A stretch of DNA of 64,000 nucleotides from Rhodococcus maanshanensis NBRC 100610 (GCF_001894865.1 NZ_BCXA01000013.1:100266-164265), one strand, 5' to 3'; shown: positions 15,977-25,487, counted from the stretch's first letter. Notes: generated from the sequence alone by a model not told the origin. Numbers and translations are program-made.

Positions 15977-18178
15977 ATGGCGCGCATCAGTTATGAACTC
16001 GGCCTCGGGCTGAGCGAGGAGCACGCGGCGCTGGCCGATTCGGTGAGCGCCTTCGCCGAGCGGACCATCACCGCCGAACAGGTCCGCGCCGCGGTCGAGG
16101 CGAAGTCCGAGGCCAAGTTCCCGGAGTTCTGGCAGGCGCTGGTCGGCCAGGACCTGGTGGGCCTGCACGTGCCGGAGGCGCACGGCGGCCAGGGCGGCGG
16201 CCTGCTCACTCTGGCGGTGGCCTTGGAGGCGTTGGGCCGCACCATTTCCCCGGGTCCATTCGTGCCCACCGTGCTTTCCTGTGCGGTGCTCGCGGCCGCT
16301 GATTCGAAGGTCGGCATCGAGGTGCTGGCCGGCCTGCTCGACGGCTCCCGGACCGCGGCGCTCGCGCTCGGCGCGCCGTTTCACGTGGAACCCGAGCGGG
16401 GCGGCTACCGGCTGACCGGCAGCACCGATGCGGTGCTCGGCGGGCAGCATGCCGATGTGCTCCTCCTCCCCGCCGAGGTGGGGGACGAGATTCGTTGGGT
16501 GGTGGTCGATTCTGCGGAGCTGACCGTGACCGGGCAGGACAGCATCGACGTGCTCCGCGGGTCGGCGCGGGTCGAGGCGGACGGCGTGCTGGTCGCGGCC
16601 GAGCGGGTGCTCGACGGGCTGGGTGAGCAGCGGGTGCGGGCGATCGCCGCGGTGGTGCTGGGGGCGGAGGCCGTCGGGATCATGTCCTGGTGTGTGTCGA
16701 CGGCGGCCGAGTACGCCAAGACCCGGGTGCAGTTCGGCAGGCCGATCGGCCAGTTCCAGGGTGTCAAGCACAAGTGCGCGCACATGGGCATCGCCTTGGA
16801 GAAGGCCCGCGCGGTGGTGTGGGACGCGGCGTCGGCGCTCGACAAGGGTGATGACACCGCGGACTTCGCGGCCGATGTCGCGGCGGTCATCGTGGCCGAC
16901 TCCGCCGTACAGGTGGCGCAGGACTGCATCCAGGTGCACGGCGGCATCGGGTTCACCTGGGAGCACGACGCGCACCTGTACTACCGGCGCGCGCTGGCGC
17001 TCCGGGGCGTGCTCGGCACCCGCGAGCAGCGGGCGAACCGGGTGGCGGAGCAGGCCCTTGCCGGGGTGTCCCGGGCGTCGGTGCTCGAACTGCCTGCCGA
17101 GGCCGATGTCATCAGGGCCGCGGTCCGGGCCGAGCTCGCGCCGATCGCGGCCATCGAGGACGAGGACGACCAACTGATCGCGCTCGGCGACAGCGGCTGG
17201 GTGCAGCCGCACCTGCCGAGGCCCTACGGCCGCGGGGCGGGACCACTGGAGCAGATCGTCATCTCGCAGGAGATCAAGGCCGCCGGAATCGAGATGCCGC
17301 AGCTGCTGATGGGTGGCTGGGCGGTCTCGGCGGTGGTCGGACACGGAACCGAGCAACAGAAGCGGGATCTGGTGGTCCCGACGCTGCGCGGCGACCTGGT
17401 GTGGTGCCAACTGTTCTCCGAGCCGGGCGCCGGTTCGGATCTGGCGTCGCTGTCCACCCGGGCTGAGAAGGTCGAGGGTGGGTGGAAGGTCACCGGCCAG
17501 AAGATCTGGACCACCGTGGCGCAGTTCGCGGACTGGGCGATGCTCATCGCCAGGACCGACCCGAGCAGGCCCAAGCACGAGGGCATCACCTACTTCGTGC
17601 TGGACATGGCGACGCCGGGGGTGACGGTGCGGCCTCTGCGGGAGATGACCGGTTCGGCACTGTTCAACGAGGTGTTCCTGGACGAGGTCTTCATCCCGGA
17701 CGCGAACGTGATCGGCGAGGTGAACGACGGCTGGCACGTCGCCAGGACCACCCTCGCAGGCGAACGGGTGGCGCTGAGTCAGAAGATGGAGGCCTACGCG
17801 AGCGATTCCGACCTGATGCAGTTCGTGCGGGGTCGGGAACTGGGCCCGGTCGGGAGGTACCACTTCGGGGAGCTGATCGCCGAGAGTCAGGCCATCGACC
17901 TGATCGGCTCGCGGGTGGTCCTCGGGCAGCTCTCCGGCACCGACGTGAGCACCACCTCGTCGGTCGGGAAACTGCTGGGCATGGGACTCGGACAGGCGAT
18001 CTCGGAGTTCGTGGTCGCCGAACTGGGGGCCGCGGGCACGGTTGCGGTGCCGGGGGAGCCGAGCGACAAGGCGATGGAGCAGCTCATCGCCGGTCGCGCG
18101 ACCACCATCTACGGCGGCACCACCGAGGTGCAGCTGAACGTGATCGGTGAGCGGATGCTGGGGTTGCCGAGGGACTGA
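15977..18178 (+). CDS. Double-length acyl-CoA dehydrogenase (FadE6/FadE34-like)
   Basis: A 733-residue FAD enzyme made of two acyl-CoA dehydrogenase units in tandem, about twice the usual length. The first half has QVHGGIGFTWEHDAHLYYRRA; the second has WCQLFSEPGAGSDLASL, the FAD-binding KIWTT segment and a terminal IYGGTTEVQLNVIGERMLGLP. Fused enzymes of this kind act on bulky or sterol-derived acyl-CoAs in actinobacteria. It is the last gene of the operon and would introduce the double bond hydrated by the upstream hydratase. Start ATG 15977 is 13 nt after the SDR stop. Confidence 0.87.
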   Translation: MARISYELGLGLSEEHAALADSVSAFAERTITAEQVRAAVEAKSEAKFPEFWQALVGQDLVGLHVPEAHGGQGGGLLTLAVALEALGRTISPGPFVPTVLSCAVLAAADSKVGIEVLAGLLDGSRTAALALGAPFHVEPERGGYRLTGSTDAVLGGQHADVLLLPAEVGDEIRWVVVDSAELTVTGQDSIDVLRGSARVEADGVLVAAERVLDGLGEQRVRAIAAVVLGAEAVGIMSWCVSTAAEYAKTRVQFGRPIGQFQGVKHKCAHMGIALEKARAVVWDAASALDKGDDTADFAADVAAVIVADSAVQVAQDCIQVHGGIGFTWEHDAHLYYRRALALRGVLGTREQRANRVAEQALAGVSRASVLELPAEADVIRAAVRAELAPIAAIEDEDDQLIALGDSGWVQPHLPRPYGRGAGPLEQIVISQEIKAAGIEMPQLLMGGWAVSAVVGHGTEQQKRDLVVPTLRGDLVWCQLFSEPGAGSDLASLSTRAEKVEGGWKVTGQKIWTTVAQFADWAMLIARTDPSRPKHEGITYFVLDMATPGVTVRPLREMTGSALFNEVFLDEVFIPDANVIGEVNDGWHVARTTLAGERVALSQKMEAYASDSDLMQFVRGRELGPVGRYHFGELIAESQAIDLIGSRVVLGQLSGTDVSTTSSVGKLLGMGLGQAISEFVVAELGAAGTVAVPGEPSDKAMEQLIAGRATTIYGGTTEVQLNVIGERMLGLPRD

Positions 18179-18184
18179 CCCGGA

Positions 18185-18754
18185 TCAGGGGGTCCGGCCG
18201 AGGAGCGCGGCGAGTCGGTCGAGGGGCGGAGCGTCCACGGGCACCGGCCGGGACGGGGCGAACGGGGTGCGTCCGGCCGGGAGGTTCGGCAGCAGCGCTC
18301 GGCTGAAGGCGATCTGGTCCTCGACCACCGCGTCGGGGTAGTGCGGTGCCTGCCCCGACGCGCGGGCGAGATCCCAGCCGTGCCCGAGCATTTCGGTGAC
18401 GCGCATGTTCAGGGCCTGTACGGCAGGAACCTGACCCATCGGCAGGGTGATCTGCTGGTCCAGCGCGCCCGGCAGGGCGAAGGCATGCACAAGCGCGTCG
18501 GCCGAGGCGCGGAAGGAGCCCGCGGGGTCGGGGCCCAGCAGGTCGGGCGGCGCGCCAACGATGGTGACGGGCAGCGGGCGCCCCCGCAGGGACGAGGCGT
18601 ACAGGTGGTTGCCTGCGGTCACGTGGTTGACGACGTCGCGGACGGACCACCCGGTGCAGGGTGTGGGTGCGGACCACTGGTCGACGGCGACGCCGGCCAC
18701 CAGCGTCGCCGTCGCGTCGAGTGCCAGGGCGAGGTCGTCGATCGTCGCGGTCAT
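18185..18754 (-). CDS. TIGR03086/mycothiol-dependent isomerase-like DinB-fold protein
   Basis: A 189-residue protein of the maleylpyruvate-isomerase / TIGR03086 type, a four-helix DinB-like fold that usually binds a divalent metal. NHVTAGNHLYASSL supplies a candidate metal His, with a second in VTEMLGHGWDLARA. PTPCTGWSVRDVVNH is the typical N-terminal signature. Start ATG 18754 is the first codon that gives the family N-terminus. It is convergent with the acyl-CoA dehydrogenase and divergent from the monooxygenase. Substrate unknown. Confidence 0.75.
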   Translation of the reverse strand: MTATIDDLALALDATATLVAGVAVDQWSAPTPCTGWSVRDVVNHVTAGNHLYASSLRGRPLPVTIVGAPPDLLGPDPAGSFRASADALVHAFALPGALDQQITLPMGQVPAVQALNMRVTEMLGHGWDLARASGQAPHYPDAVVEDQIAFSRALLPNLPAGRTPFAPSRPVPVDAPPLDRLAALLGRTP

Positions 18755-18873
18755 GGTTCTGCATACCACCGCAGAACAGTTTCGGAACCCGTGTTCGGCC
18801 GAAAAGGGGGCTGTCGCCGCGGCGGAAAGTGCGTGATACTGCATGTAACGCACATCGGCGAAGGGTTGGACCT

Positions 18874-20379
18874 GTGGACCAGAACGTGCAGTACGACGCG
18901 GTGATCGTCGGCGCCGGATTCGGCGGGATGGGGGCCGCGATCCAGCTCAAGCGGCTCGGCCTGACCAACCTCGCGATCCTCGAACGCGAGGACGACCTCG
19001 GCGGCACCTGGCACGTCAACCGCTACCCGGGTCTCGCCGTCGACATCGCCTCCGTGACGTACTCCTACTCCTTCGAGCCGAACCCGTACTGGTCGCGGCT
19101 GTTCGCCCCCGGTGCCGAGCTCAAGCGGTACGCCGAGCATGTCGCGGACAAGTACGACCTGCGCCGCCACATGCGCTTCGGTGCGGTCGTCGAGGGTGCC
19201 CGCTGGGACGAGGACGCGCAGCGGTGGGAGATCTCGATCGAGGGCGGCGAACTCGTCACCGCGAAGTACCTGCTGACCGCGACCGGGTTCCTGTCGCAGC
19301 CGCACAAGCCCGACATCCCCGGCATCGATTCGTTCGAGGGCAAGGTCATCCACACGACGGCGTGGGACGACACCTGCGACCTGAGGGGCACCCGCACGGC
19401 GATCATCGGCACCGGGGCGACCGCGGTCCAGCTGATCCCCGAGGTGGCCCGCAAGGCCGCCGCCCTGACGGTGTACCAGCGGACCCCGATCTGGGTGCTG
19501 CCGAAGATCGACACCCCCATCCCCGGCCCGGTGCAGCGGCTGTTCGCCCGGGTGCCCGCGGTCCAGCGCGCGGCCCGCGGGATCAGCTCGGGGATCCTCG
19601 AGGCCGTGATGGTGAGTGCCGTGCTGCACTACCGGCAGACCAAGCTGCTGAACAAGGGCGCCGCCGCCCTCTCGCGAATCTTCCTGCGCGCGAAGGTCCG
19701 CGACCCGAAACTGCGTCGTCAGCTGACCCCGGACTACGACTTCGGCTGCAAGCGGCCGACCTTCTCCAACAGCTACTACAGCACCTTCACCAAGCCGCAC
19801 GTGCACCTCGAGACGGACTCGATCGAGCGGTTAGAGTCCGACGGCATCGTCACCGCGGACGGACGCAAGACCGAGATCGACACGCTGGTCCTCGCGACCG
19901 GCTTCAACCTGTGGGACGTGAACTTCCCGGCCATCGAGGTGATCGGGCGCGAGGGCCGTAACCTCGGAAAGTGGTGGCGGGACAACCGATTCCAGGCGTA
20001 CGAGGGTGTGGCGGTGCCGAATTTCCCGAACTTCCTGACCCTGGCGAGCCCGTACTCGTACAGCGGGTTGTCGTACTTCACCACCATCGAGTCGCAGATG
20101 GCGCACATGAAGCGGCTGTTCGGGGAGCTGCGGCGGCGCGGCGCCGATGTCTTCGAGGTGACCGAGGCGGCGAACGCAGGCTTCCTGGATCGGATGACCG
20201 AGAAGCTGGACGACTCGGTGTTCTACGGGGGCAGCTGCCAGACCGCGCGCAGCTACTACTTCAACCAGCACGGGGAGGCGGCGATCCTGCGGCCGACCTC
20301 GACGGTCAACGCGTTCCGGGAGGCAAAGAGCTTCCCGCTGGACGACTACACGATGCGGCCGTACGCGGCGGCGGAGTGA
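18874..20379 (+). CDS. Baeyer-Villiger-type flavin monooxygenase
   Basis: A 501-residue FAD/NADPH monooxygenase. The FAD Rossmann motif GAGFGG is at the N-terminus, the NADPH motif GTGATA follows mid-sequence, and between them FEGKVIHTTAWDD fits the Baeyer-Villiger fingerprint FxGxxxHxxxW. It would insert oxygen next to ketones, possibly of steroid or terpenoid origin. Start GTG 18874 lies 8 nt after AAGGG. A family-2 palindromic element directly follows the gene. Confidence 0.85.
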   Translation: MDQNVQYDAVIVGAGFGGMGAAIQLKRLGLTNLAILEREDDLGGTWHVNRYPGLAVDIASVTYSYSFEPNPYWSRLFAPGAELKRYAEHVADKYDLRRHMRFGAVVEGARWDEDAQRWEISIEGGELVTAKYLLTATGFLSQPHKPDIPGIDSFEGKVIHTTAWDDTCDLRGTRTAIIGTGATAVQLIPEVARKAAALTVYQRTPIWVLPKIDTPIPGPVQRLFARVPAVQRAARGISSGILEAVMVSAVLHYRQTKLLNKGAAALSRIFLRAKVRDPKLRRQLTPDYDFGCKRPTFSNSYYSTFTKPHVHLETDSIERLESDGIVTADGRKTEIDTLVLATGFNLWDVNFPAIEVIGREGRNLGKWWRDNRFQAYEGVAVPNFPNFLTLASPYSYSGLSYFTTIESQMAHMKRLFGELRRRGADVFEVTEAANAGFLDRMTEKLDDSVFYGGSCQTARSYYFNQHGEAAILRPTSTVNAFREAKSFPLDDYTMRPYAAAE

Positions 20380-20393
20380 GGGCGGGGTAGGAG

Positions 20394-20465
20394 GCACACC
20401 CCCCTTGGCGAGTTCGCACCCCTATTCGGCGTGCAACGCGTGTGCGTTCGCGTCAAAAGGTGTGC
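20394..20465 (-). repeat. Palindromic element family 2, copy A
   Basis: A 72-bp intergenic element bounded by GCACACC and GGTGTGC. Its reverse complement matches the element at 52929-52999, with 37 of 41 identities in the central block, including a perfect 17-bp GAACGCACACGCGTTGC. It lies between the monooxygenase stop and the convergent M50 peptidase gene. Confidence 0.75.
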
Positions 20466-20493
20466 GGGGGCCGGCACCTGGTCCCGGCGGGCG

Positions 20494-21150
20494 CTACCCG
20501 AGATACTGCGCCCGCCACGCCAGCACCCCGGTCCCGACCGCGACGGCCACCAGCAGGACCACCCACACGAACCGCGGCAGGTGGCTCAGCGACCGCAGCT
20601 GGTCGAGATCCGAACGGCCGGAGCGGGTGCGGGCGGCCTCGACGATCGTGTGCAGGTTGCCGAACAGCAGCAGCCAGATCGCGCTGTACGCGAAATGCAG
20701 CTGCAGCGTGGGGGATCCGTAGTAGGCGACGACGCCGATCGCCGATCCACAGACCACGAGCACCAGCAGCCCGAAGATGTTGCGGATGAACGGCACCATC
20801 GCGACGATCAGCGCGACCGCGCCCCACAGCAGCACCGGGAGCTGACCGGCCGCGATCAGGAGCGCGCCTGCCAGACCGAGCAGCGAGGGCGCCAGGAAGC
20901 CGGCCGCCGCGGTGAGCACCATGCCGGGGCCGCGGGGCTTACCGCGCGAGAGCGTCAGGCCGGAGGTGTCCGAGTGCAGCCGGATCCCGGTGAGCCGACG
21001 GCCCGTCGCGACCGCGGCGATCGCGTGCCCTGCCTCGTGTACGAGCGTCACCGCGTGCCGGGTCAACGACCACAGCGGGCTGAGCAGGACCAGCGCGGCG
21101 GCGATGGCGATGGGGAGGTAGGCCGACCACTGCGCCCAGTACGAGTTCAC
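20494..21150 (-). CDS. M50-family membrane metalloprotease-like protein
   Basis: A 218-residue integral membrane protein of the M50B site-2-protease type. The zinc motif HEAGH is at residues 38-42 and several hydrophobic helices follow. GNLHTIVEA is a candidate for the third ligand region. There is no PDZ domain, so it is a minimal form. Start GTG 21150. It is divergent from the amidinotransferase-type gene. Substrate unknown; proteolytic activity is inferred from the motif. Confidence 0.8.
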   Translation of the reverse strand: MNSYWAQWSAYLPIAIAAALVLLSPLWSLTRHAVTLVHEAGHAIAAVATGRRLTGIRLHSDTSGLTLSRGKPRGPGMVLTAAAGFLAPSLLGLAGALLIAAGQLPVLLWGAVALIVAMVPFIRNIFGLLVLVVCGSAIGVVAYYGSPTLQLHFAYSAIWLLLFGNLHTIVEAARTRSGRSDLDQLRSLSHLPRFVWVVLLVAVAVGTGVLAWRAQYLG

Positions 21151-21225
21151 CCGACCAGCGTGCCAGGCCGCCGTGGCGAACTAGCATCAGTACCGGGTCG
21201 CGATGTCCGAGGGTGGAGGGGCTCG

Positions 21226-22236
21226 ATGGAAGCTGTCACGGATTCGACCGAAGCAATCCCCGACCCGGGCCGGGTCATGGTGCGCAGTGAGTTCGCGCCG
21301 CTGCGGACCGTCGCCGTTGCCCAGTCGCAGCTCCGCCCTCCCGACGAGGTGTCGGACAGCGAGGTGTCGTTCCTCGGATCCGAGGCGCGGCCCCTCCTCG
21401 AGAGCATGCTCGGCCGCGATCACGCCGACGTCTTCCCCGACCGCCAGCGGCTGTGGGAGTCCGAACGCGAGAACCTGTGCTCGGTGTTCGAACGCTACGG
21501 CGTCGAGGTCCTGAGGCCGCGGATGCTGACCGACGCGGAGAAGGCGGCAGGCGGCTCGAACGGCTACGCGAATTTCTTCGTCCGCGACCCCTGGTTCACC
21601 ATCGGCGACATCGTCGTCGAGGGGAGCCTGCGGCTGCCGCACCGCCGCCTCGAGGTACTGCCCAGCCGCGAGATCCTCACCACCAGGGCGCTCGACGGGC
21701 GCTGTTCCTACCTCGCGCTGCCGCAGCCCGCGGTTCCTGACGGGGCGCCGGGCGACCTGGGCGCCGGGCCCTTCCTCGAGGGTGGTGACGTGCTCGTGTA
21801 CGGCAAGCACGTCTTCGTCGGCAACTCCGGGCTCGCATCCAACGACCTGGGGATCCGCTGGCTGGAGAAGCTGTTGACGCCGCTTGGCTACACCGTGGAA
21901 ACCGTCCGCCTCGCGCCGAACTTCCTGCACCTCGACTGTGCCCTCGGCCTGATCAGGGAGGGGCTGTTGGTGGCGTGCCCGGACGCCCTCGTCGACGGCC
22001 TGCCCGCCGCGCTACGCGACTGGGATCGGATCGAGATCAGCGAGAGCGACGGTATCGACCTCGGCACCAACGGCCTGCCGATCAGCCCGGAGGTCTACCT
22101 CACCGATCCGGTCTTCCGTCACATCGGTGACCGGATCGCCGAGCACGGCGTCACAGTCGAGTACGTGGACTTCGCGGTCACCCGCAGCTTCGGCGGGGCG
22201 TTTCGGTGTACCACGCAGCCGCTGCGGCGGGAGTGA
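21226..22236 (+). CDS. Amidinotransferase / dimethylarginine dimethylaminohydrolase-like enzyme
   Basis: A 336-residue protein of the guanidino-group-modifying superfamily. Visible motifs are FVRDPWFTIGD (substrate-binding Asp), GPFLEGGDVLV (EGGD), LHLDCALGLI (His region) and GGAFRCTTQPL with the C-terminal catalytic Cys. It may hydrolyse methylated arginines or transfer amidino groups; the two cannot be told apart by eye. ATG 21226 follows GGAGGGG. It is convergent with an amidase gene, with 21 bp between the two stops. Confidence 0.8.
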   Translation: MEAVTDSTEAIPDPGRVMVRSEFAPLRTVAVAQSQLRPPDEVSDSEVSFLGSEARPLLESMLGRDHADVFPDRQRLWESERENLCSVFERYGVEVLRPRMLTDAEKAAGGSNGYANFFVRDPWFTIGDIVVEGSLRLPHRRLEVLPSREILTTRALDGRCSYLALPQPAVPDGAPGDLGAGPFLEGGDVLVYGKHVFVGNSGLASNDLGIRWLEKLLTPLGYTVETVRLAPNFLHLDCALGLIREGLLVACPDALVDGLPAALRDWDRIEISESDGIDLGTNGLPISPEVYLTDPVFRHIGDRIAEHGVTVEYVDFAVTRSFGGAFRCTTQPLRRE

Positions 22237-22257
22237 ACTCCGACGCCTCGGTCGGTC

Positions 22258-23670
22258 TCAGTCCTGGATCCGCCGCCACGGACGGGCCTCCTCCAGCTCG
22301 AACGCGAGCTCGAGCAGGGTGCGTTCGTCACCGTGGTCGGCCGAGAAGTGCGAGGCCAGCGGCAACCCCGCAGCGGTCTCGTGCAGCGGCAGCGAGATGG
22401 CGGGACCGCCGGACGCGTTGTTCATCGGCGTGAACGCGGTGTAGTTCACCAGCCTGGTGAACAGCTCCTCGAAACTCTGTGCCGGAGAGAGGTATCCGAG
22501 CCTCGGGGTGGTGTGCGCGAGGACGGGCGAGAGCAGCACGTCGTACTTCTGGAACAGCTCCGAGTACTGCCGATGCGTGCGCCGCAACCGGTACAGCACC
22601 TGCGGCGTCTTCGCGATGTTCTTGCGGTACATCGCATCCAGCCCGCGGGTGAGGTTGTCGGTTTTGGACTTGTCGAAGTCCGGTCCGAGCATCCGCTTTC
22701 CGCTCGCGCATATCGCGAACGACAGGAATCCCCAGTAGTTCGAGAAGTCCTCGACGAACGACCGATCGACCGGCAGCGGCGCCTCCTCGACATGGTGACC
22801 GAGCTCGTCGAGCAGGTCCGCGGTCTCGGTGACGGAGGCGCGGGTCTCGTCGTCGGTGGGGATCCCGGTGATCGAATCGATGATCACACCGATCCGCAGG
22901 CGGGTGCGCCCCGGGCCCTCGACGAGCCGGATGGGCGGGAGTTTCGGATTGCGGTAATAGGTTTCGGCGGCGGAATAGAACCGAGCGGTGTCCCGGACCG
23001 ACCTCGTCAGCACGCCCTGGGCGACGATCCGGATCGGCATCGCCCGGTCCGCCGGGTCCGCGACCGTGCGCCCCCTCGTCGGCTTCAGGCCGACGAGGCC
23101 GCACGCGGCCGCGGGGATCCGGATGGACCCGCCGCCGTCGTTGGCGTGCGCGAACGGGAGTACCCCGGACGCGACCAACGCCGCGGATCCGCCGGAGGAG
23201 GCTCCGGAGGAGTACGCCGGATTCCACGGGTTGTGCACGGGCTCGGCAGACGCGTACTCATTGGAGGCGCTGAAACCGAATTCCGGCAGCCTGCTCTTGC
23301 CGATGGGGACCGCGCCGGTGGACAGGAACTGCCTGGCGAAGTCGCTGTCCGCGCGGGCGGGTCGCGCCACGAACGCCGCACTGCCGTGATTCGTCGGAAG
23401 GCCCGCGAGGTCGACGTTGTCCTTGACGATCGTCGGGACGCCGGCGAAGACGCCACTGTGCGGATGGGCAGCCCTGGTCAGGGCGCGATCGAAGTCGGGG
23501 AAGGCGATCGCATTGAGGGAATCCCTGACGGACTCGGCGCGCTCGACCGACGCCAGCACCGCCTCGTGGGAGGACAGCTCCCCGGAGGCGATCAGCTCGG
23601 CGATGCCGGTGGCGTCGAGGTCGCCGAGGGCGTCGTCGCGGAAGGCGTGGATGCGTGCGTCGTCGGTCAT
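22258..23670 (-). CDS. Amidase-signature family enzyme
   Basis: A 470-residue amidase-signature protein hydrolysing amides. The Ser-cisSer-Lys triad is present: Lys in TIVKDN, the cis-Ser in SSGASSGGSAALV, and the nucleophile Ser in DGGGSIRIPA. Substrate unknown. Start ATG 23670. It lies 61 bp downstream of the ABC-F gene on the same strand and may be co-transcribed with it. Confidence 0.87.
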   Translation of the reverse strand: MTDDARIHAFRDDALGDLDATGIAELIASGELSSHEAVLASVERAESVRDSLNAIAFPDFDRALTRAAHPHSGVFAGVPTIVKDNVDLAGLPTNHGSAAFVARPARADSDFARQFLSTGAVPIGKSRLPEFGFSASNEYASAEPVHNPWNPAYSSGASSGGSAALVASGVLPFAHANDGGGSIRIPAAACGLVGLKPTRGRTVADPADRAMPIRIVAQGVLTRSVRDTARFYSAAETYYRNPKLPPIRLVEGPGRTRLRIGVIIDSITGIPTDDETRASVTETADLLDELGHHVEEAPLPVDRSFVEDFSNYWGFLSFAICASGKRMLGPDFDKSKTDNLTRGLDAMYRKNIAKTPQVLYRLRRTHRQYSELFQKYDVLLSPVLAHTTPRLGYLSPAQSFEELFTRLVNYTAFTPMNNASGGPAISLPLHETAAGLPLASHFSADHGDERTLLELAFELEEARPWRRIQD

Positions 23671-23731
23671 CGGGTCCTCGGATCGGGTTGCCTGCACGGC
23701 CGACCGGCGGTGTGACCGGCCGACTCCGAGA

Positions 23732-25321
23732 TTAACGCGGATCCACCTCCCGCAGACCGTCCTCGGTGAGTTCGAGCCACCGGGTCGCCGCGATCTCCCT
23801 GAGGAAGGGCAGGTCGTGACTGGCGACCACGAGCGCGCCACGGAACTCGGCCAGCGCCGAGGTGAGGTGCGCGAGGCTGGGCAGGTCCAGGTTGTTGGTC
23901 GGCTCGTCGAGCATCAGCAGCCGGGGTGCGGGCTCGGCCAGCAGGATCATCGCCAACGCGGCGCGCAGCCGTTCCCCTCCCGAAAGGGCCGATGCCTGCG
24001 TGTCGGCCGCATCGCCGCGAAACAGGAACCGGGCCAGCCGGGCCCGGATCTGCTCCTGCGTCGCGTGCGGCGCGGCGTCGGCGACGTTCTGCGCCACCGT
24101 GCGGTCGCCGTCGAAGATGTCGAGCCGCTGCGGAAGCGACCGCCACGGCACCCGTGGGCCCGCATCGGCGATCGCGCGTAGCAGGGTGGTCTTGCCGATC
24201 CCGTTGCGTCCGACCAGCGCGATGCGCTCCGGCCCGGACACGGTCAGCGACACCGTCGGCCCGCAGGCCAGGGTGACGTCCTCGAGTTCGATGACCTGCT
24301 GGCCCGGGTGGACGGCAGTCTCCGGCAGGTCGATTCGGATCTCGCGGTCGTCGCGGATCAGGTCCTCGACCTCGGTGAGGGTCTGTCGGGCCTCCTCCAG
24401 CTTGTCGATGTGGCTGCCGCGGAGTTTGCCCGCCGACACCTGGGCCTGACGCTTGCGCTCGCCGGCCAGAATTCGTGGGACACTGCCCTCCATCTTCTTC
24501 CCGTACCGCACCCTGCGCGCGATCTTCGTCTGCGCCTCGACGAGCTCGCGGCCCTGCTTGCGCACGTCGCTGCGGGCGTCGCGGACCGCCGCGCGGGCCG
24601 CCTCCTGCTCGGCGTCGATGGTGGCTCGGTAGGCACTGAAGTTGCCGCCGAACATCCGCACCTCCCCGCGGCGCAGCTCGGCGATGGAGCCCATCCGCTC
24701 GAGCAGCTCGCGGTCGTGGCTGACCACGATCGCGGTGCCGGGGAACTGTCCGACCGCCGTGTACAACCGGGCCTTCGCGGCCGGGTCGAGGTTGTTGGTC
24801 GGCTCGTCCAGCAGTAGCACCTGCGGGTCGCCGAGCAGCGCGGCGGTGAGGCCGAGCAGCATCGTCTCCCCGCCGGACAGCGTGCCGACGGTCCGGCCGA
24901 GCGCGTCCGTCGAGGGGGCGATGTGCGCGAGCCCCAGCCGGTCGAGCGTGGCGACGGCGCGTTCCTCGATGTCCCAGTGTCCGGCGGCGACGGCGAAGTC
25001 TTCGTCCGTGCCCGCACCGGATTCGATGCGGTGCAGTGCCTTTCGCGCAGACTCGATGCCGAGAATGGCGTCCACCCGTCGGTCCGGGTCGAGGGCGAGG
25101 TCCTGGCGCAGGTACGCCAGCGACCCGTGCACGGTCACCGAACCGCGGTCTGGGGTCAGCTCGCCGGCGATCAGCCGGAGCATCGTGGATTTGCCTGCGC
25201 CGTTCAGACCGACGAGTCCGGTTGTGCCGCTGCCGAACACGGCGTCGAGGCCATCGAAGACGGGGTCGCCGTCGGGCCAACTGAAGGTGAGATCGGAAAG
25301 GGCGAGGTAGGGCTGGGCCAT
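23732..25321 (-). CDS. ABC-F family ribosome-associated ATPase
   Basis: A 529-residue protein with two ABC ATPase domains and no transmembrane segment, the ABC-F layout involved in translation or in protection of the ribosome from antibiotics. Domain 1 has GLNGAGKST, LSGGE and LLLDEPTNNLDP; domain 2 has GRNGIGKTT, LSGGE and LMLDEPTNNLD. The basic linker between them, about residues 245-305 and rich in Arg and Lys, is the region that reaches the peptidyl-transferase centre. AGGAG precedes ATG 25321. A structured leader (25332-25392) may control it. Confidence 0.87.
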   Translation of the reverse strand: MAQPYLALSDLTFSWPDGDPVFDGLDAVFGSGTTGLVGLNGAGKSTMLRLIAGELTPDRGSVTVHGSLAYLRQDLALDPDRRVDAILGIESARKALHRIESGAGTDEDFAVAAGHWDIEERAVATLDRLGLAHIAPSTDALGRTVGTLSGGETMLLGLTAALLGDPQVLLLDEPTNNLDPAAKARLYTAVGQFPGTAIVVSHDRELLERMGSIAELRRGEVRMFGGNFSAYRATIDAEQEAARAAVRDARSDVRKQGRELVEAQTKIARRVRYGKKMEGSVPRILAGERKRQAQVSAGKLRGSHIDKLEEARQTLTEVEDLIRDDREIRIDLPETAVHPGQQVIELEDVTLACGPTVSLTVSGPERIALVGRNGIGKTTLLRAIADAGPRVPWRSLPQRLDIFDGDRTVAQNVADAAPHATQEQIRARLARFLFRGDAADTQASALSGGERLRAALAMILLAEPAPRLLMLDEPTNNLDLPSLAHLTSALAEFRGALVVASHDLPFLREIAATRWLELTEDGLREVDPR

Positions 25322-25331
25322 GGGTGCTCCT

Positions 25332-25392
25332 AGAGGTGGGTTGCTGTGCGACGGCGTGCACGAGCACGCGACGCGATGCGTTCACTACCTCT
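25332..25392 (-). promoter_or_regulatory. Candidate leader hairpin before the ABC-F gene
   Basis: On the sense strand AGAGGT pairs with ACCTCT 50 bp later, immediately beside the AGGAG ribosome site, and encloses a perfect GCGTGC-TCGT-GCACGC hairpin. Antibiotic-resistance ABC-F genes are often controlled by leader attenuation, so this may be functional. The outer stem is short. Confidence 0.3.
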
Positions 25393-25487
25393 GAATGAGC
25401 AAGGGCCCTTCTCCGATCGTCGACGACAAGACGTCCACCACGATAGGACGACCCCGGCGGTTCGACAAGGGAATTATGAGCGGCGCC

